Shown here: positions 5,709 through 6,893 of the stretch, in pieces
Numbering within the stretch: position 1 is the first letter of the stretch
Layout: every line of letters starts with the position of its first letter
Assembly: GCA_012800515.1 (NCBI GenBank)
Contig: JAAZJE010000099.1
Location: forward strand, 1-6,893
Direction: 5' to 3'
DNA from: Clostridiaceae bacterium
GTDB taxonomy: Bacteria > Bacillota > Clostridia > Saccharofermentanales > Fastidiosipilaceae
DNA length: 6,893 nt
The notes under the pieces: model-generated
The model's input: only the letters and a program-made list of their open reading frames with translations
What the model was told of the DNA's origin: nothing
The model's database searches: none
Made by a program: the position numbers and the translations under genes

Positions 5709-6218
5709 TTGTTTAAAAAGTATTTGATTGTTTTTCTGATTTCCATGTTGCCTTTGGTTGAGCTACGGGGAGCGATTCCCTACTCCCAGGCAGTTCAGTT
5801 GCCGCTGTTGCAGTCGTACATTGTCGCCACCCTCGGGAATATGCTACCGGTGCCGTTCATCTATTTCTTCGCCCGGCGGGCGCTGGAGTGGGGCAAAGAC
5901 AAGAAATATATCGGCAAAATCTTCACTTGGCTGCTTGACCGCGGTGAACGTGCGGGTGATAAGCTACAGTCAAAGGCCGGGCGCAGTATCTTTGTGGCGT
6001 TGATGATCTTTGTGGCAATTCCGTTGCCCGGAACCGGGGCATGGACCGGAACGCTAGCGGCGAGTATTCTGGACATGGACTTTAAGTCGAGTGTGATCGC
6101 CGTGCTTTTGGGCGTGCTGATTGCGGGTGTAATAATGGGCCTGGCGAGTGCGGGGCTGTTCGGTGCCATCAGCACCTGGATTGCGCCTCCGGCGCCGACA
6201 CCGATAGTGACCGGATAG
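5709..6218 (+). CDS. Small integral membrane protein, PF06695 (putative small multidrug export)
   Basis: A 169-residue membrane protein of the COG2426 / PF06695 family, named putative small multidrug export protein, although transport has little direct support. Family marks are PLVELRGAIP (15-24), LGNMLPVPFIYFFARR (42-57) and AIPLPGTGAWTG (103-114). Hydrophobic stretches at about 5-17, 36-54, 93-118 and 124-150 suggest three to five membrane segments or re-entrant loops, with a charged middle loop (56-92). It starts with TTG at 5709; GAGAGG lies 8 nt upstream, right after the stop of the kinase gene, and no in-frame ATG fits the conserved N-terminus. The 12-nt gap to the kinase supports cotranscription. 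The rare start codon may lower expression. Confidence 0.88.
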   Translation: MFKKYLIVFLISMLPLVELRGAIPYSQAVQLPLLQSYIVATLGNMLPVPFIYFFARRALEWGKDKKYIGKIFTWLLDRGERAGDKLQSKAGRSIFVALMIFVAIPLPGTGAWTGTLAASILDMDFKSSVIAVLLGVLIAGVIMGLASAGLFGAISTWIAPPAPTPIVTG

Positions 6219-6262
6219 CACGACGATAGAATAGTACGGCACAGTTTGCTATATTCCCTGTC

Positions 6263-6318
6263 GGAATGACAAAATAATATCGACCCGAGGTTTTGTTGTT
6301 CTCGGGTCGATTCATTCC
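6263..6318. terminator. Nested hairpin terminator between convergent genes
   Basis: An 11-bp perfect stem, ATCGACCCGAG (6279-6289) with CTCGGGTCGAT (6301-6311), encloses an 11-nt loop. Outside it a second pair, GGAATGA (6263-6269) with TCATTCC (6312-6318), can extend the structure with a 9-nt bulge on one side. On the minus strand the inner stem is followed by ATTATTTTG, a usable though imperfect T-rich tail for the TelA-like gene. On the plus strand the tail is weak. It is placed to stop transcription from both converging units. Confidence 0.75.
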
Positions 6319-6346
6319 AGTGTCAGCTCATTGCAATAGAGTTGTT

Positions 6347-6893
6347 TTAGTCGCTATCCTGCTCCGCATTTTCGGCTGCGTTCCAGGCATCGACGGTTGT
6401 GGCGATGATTTCAGGTGCCGGCCGGGGCGGGGCAGACGCGCCCGCTTCCGTAACGATCGGAGCTACCGGAGCTGGGGCGATTGGGGTCGGAGCTACCGGA
6501 GCCTGAGCGACCGGAGTCGGCGTGACGGGGATCTCGCGGATCACGGCGGGCTCGGCCGGCTTGGCGACACTCGGCGCCGGGGTTGCGGTGCCAGTCGTTG
6601 CGTCCGGGGTCTGAGCGCCGGATGAAGCGGTCAGCAAGGCGGTACGCAGGTTCTGCTCCATGGCGGTCAGCTCGGCGGCGGCCTGGATACGCTTGGCACG
6701 ACCCTCATTCTGGATCTTGATTGTCTCGTCAATTGTGGAGATCAGCTCGGCATTGACCTTCTTCAGAGTCTCAATATCGACGATGCTCCGCTGCGACTCG
6801 CGCTGTACCTCCAGAGTATTGGACTTGAGCAACGCGGCATTTTTGACCAGCAGCTCGTTCGTTGTCCTGGAGACGGCCTGTTGCATCTGTAAC
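6347..6893 (-). CDS. TelA-like toxic anion resistance family protein, C-terminal part
   Basis: The gene enters from the right edge; 182 codons to a TAA stop are visible. The segment TTNELLVKNAALLKSNTLEV, then SIVDIETLKKVN.ELISTID and KIQNEGRAKR, matches the helical C-terminal end of the TelA family (PF05816). These cytoplasmic proteins are associated with tellurite and other envelope stress resistance in Bacillota, with unknown biochemistry. The usual protein ends near the Glu/Lys-rich helix; here about 92 residues follow. They are rich in Pro, Ala, Val and Thr with a 10-residue repeat, and finish with an acidic WNAAENAEQDSD-type end. The start and N-terminal part are outside the window. It converges on the proB operon. 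Confidence 0.85.
   Translation of the reverse strand, partial: LQMQQAVSRTTNELLVKNAALLKSNTLEVQRESQRSIVDIETLKKVNAELISTIDETIKIQNEGRAKRIQAAAELTAMEQNLRTALLTASSGAQTPDATTGTATPAPSVAKPAEPAVIREIPVTPTPVAQAPVAPTPIAPAPVAPIVTEAGASAPPRPAPEIIATTVDAWNAAENAEQDSD
6455..6526 (-). repeat. 30-bp period repeat coding for the Pro/Ala tail
   Basis: The 16-bp plus-strand sequence TCGGAGCTACCGGAGC occurs exactly at 6457-6472 and 6487-6502, a 30-bp period that keeps frame. A third degenerate unit follows at about 6515-6526. On the coding strand this gives PTPVAQAPVAP and PTPIAPAPVAP, i.e. a 10-residue unit. It looks like tandem duplication in a disordered tail. Confidence 0.8.

Noticed and set aside
6293..6625. A 110-codon plus-strand open frame opposite the TelA tail
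   Set aside because: Its Arg/Gly/Asp-rich product is the antisense of the Pro/Ala repeats and it starts inside the terminator loop.

Overview
The window reads as a piece of a mid-GC bacterial chromosome, most likely from the Bacillota (Clostridia-like). The reasons are strong GGAGG-type ribosome binding sites, a YdjI-type SPFH protein, a TelA-family protein, a PF06695 membrane protein and a Clostridia-style uridine-kinase-like P-loop protein. This assignment is an inference from gene content; no marker in the window fixes the species.

Layout, left to right. (1) 1-171 is the tail of a DDE transposase, so an insertion sequence enters from the left. (2) 301-482 is a compact minus-strand unit: a consensus promoter, a tRNA-Ser(CGA) with encoded CCA, and a perfect-stem intrinsic terminator. 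(3) 483-900 has no convincing gene but holds degenerate direct and inverted repeats. (4) 901-2247, minus strand, is a Gfo/Idh/MocA-type NAD(P)-dependent dehydrogenase with an unusual acidic insertion. (5) 2248-2674 is a mixed gap: the dehydrogenase promoter region with a TTGAACAAG palindrome, a C-terminal remnant of an aldo/keto reductase, and a good promoter for the next gene. (6) 2675-3919 is an SPFH-domain protein with a poly-Q linker and two zinc ribbons. (7) 4082-6218 is an apparent three-gene operon: proB (glutamate 5-kinase without the PUA domain), a P-loop uridine-kinase-like protein, and a small PF06695 membrane protein. (8) 6347-6893, minus strand, is the C-terminal part of a TelA-like protein with a long Pro/Ala-rich repetitive tail, convergent with the operon and separated from it by a strong hairpin terminator.

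How the parts work together. The dehydrogenase and the broken aldo/keto reductase are probably what is left of a sugar or polyol oxidoreductase locus. The SPFH-zinc ribbon protein and TelA belong to families found in cell-envelope stress settings in Bacillota, but here they are separated by an unrelated operon. proB has no proA next to it in the window, so the operon is not a classical proline cluster. I did not find a clear new defence or mobile system. The most unusual material is the lineage-specific low-complexity insertions in the dehydrogenase and TelA, the intergenic repeat family, and the palindrome beside the gene remnant.
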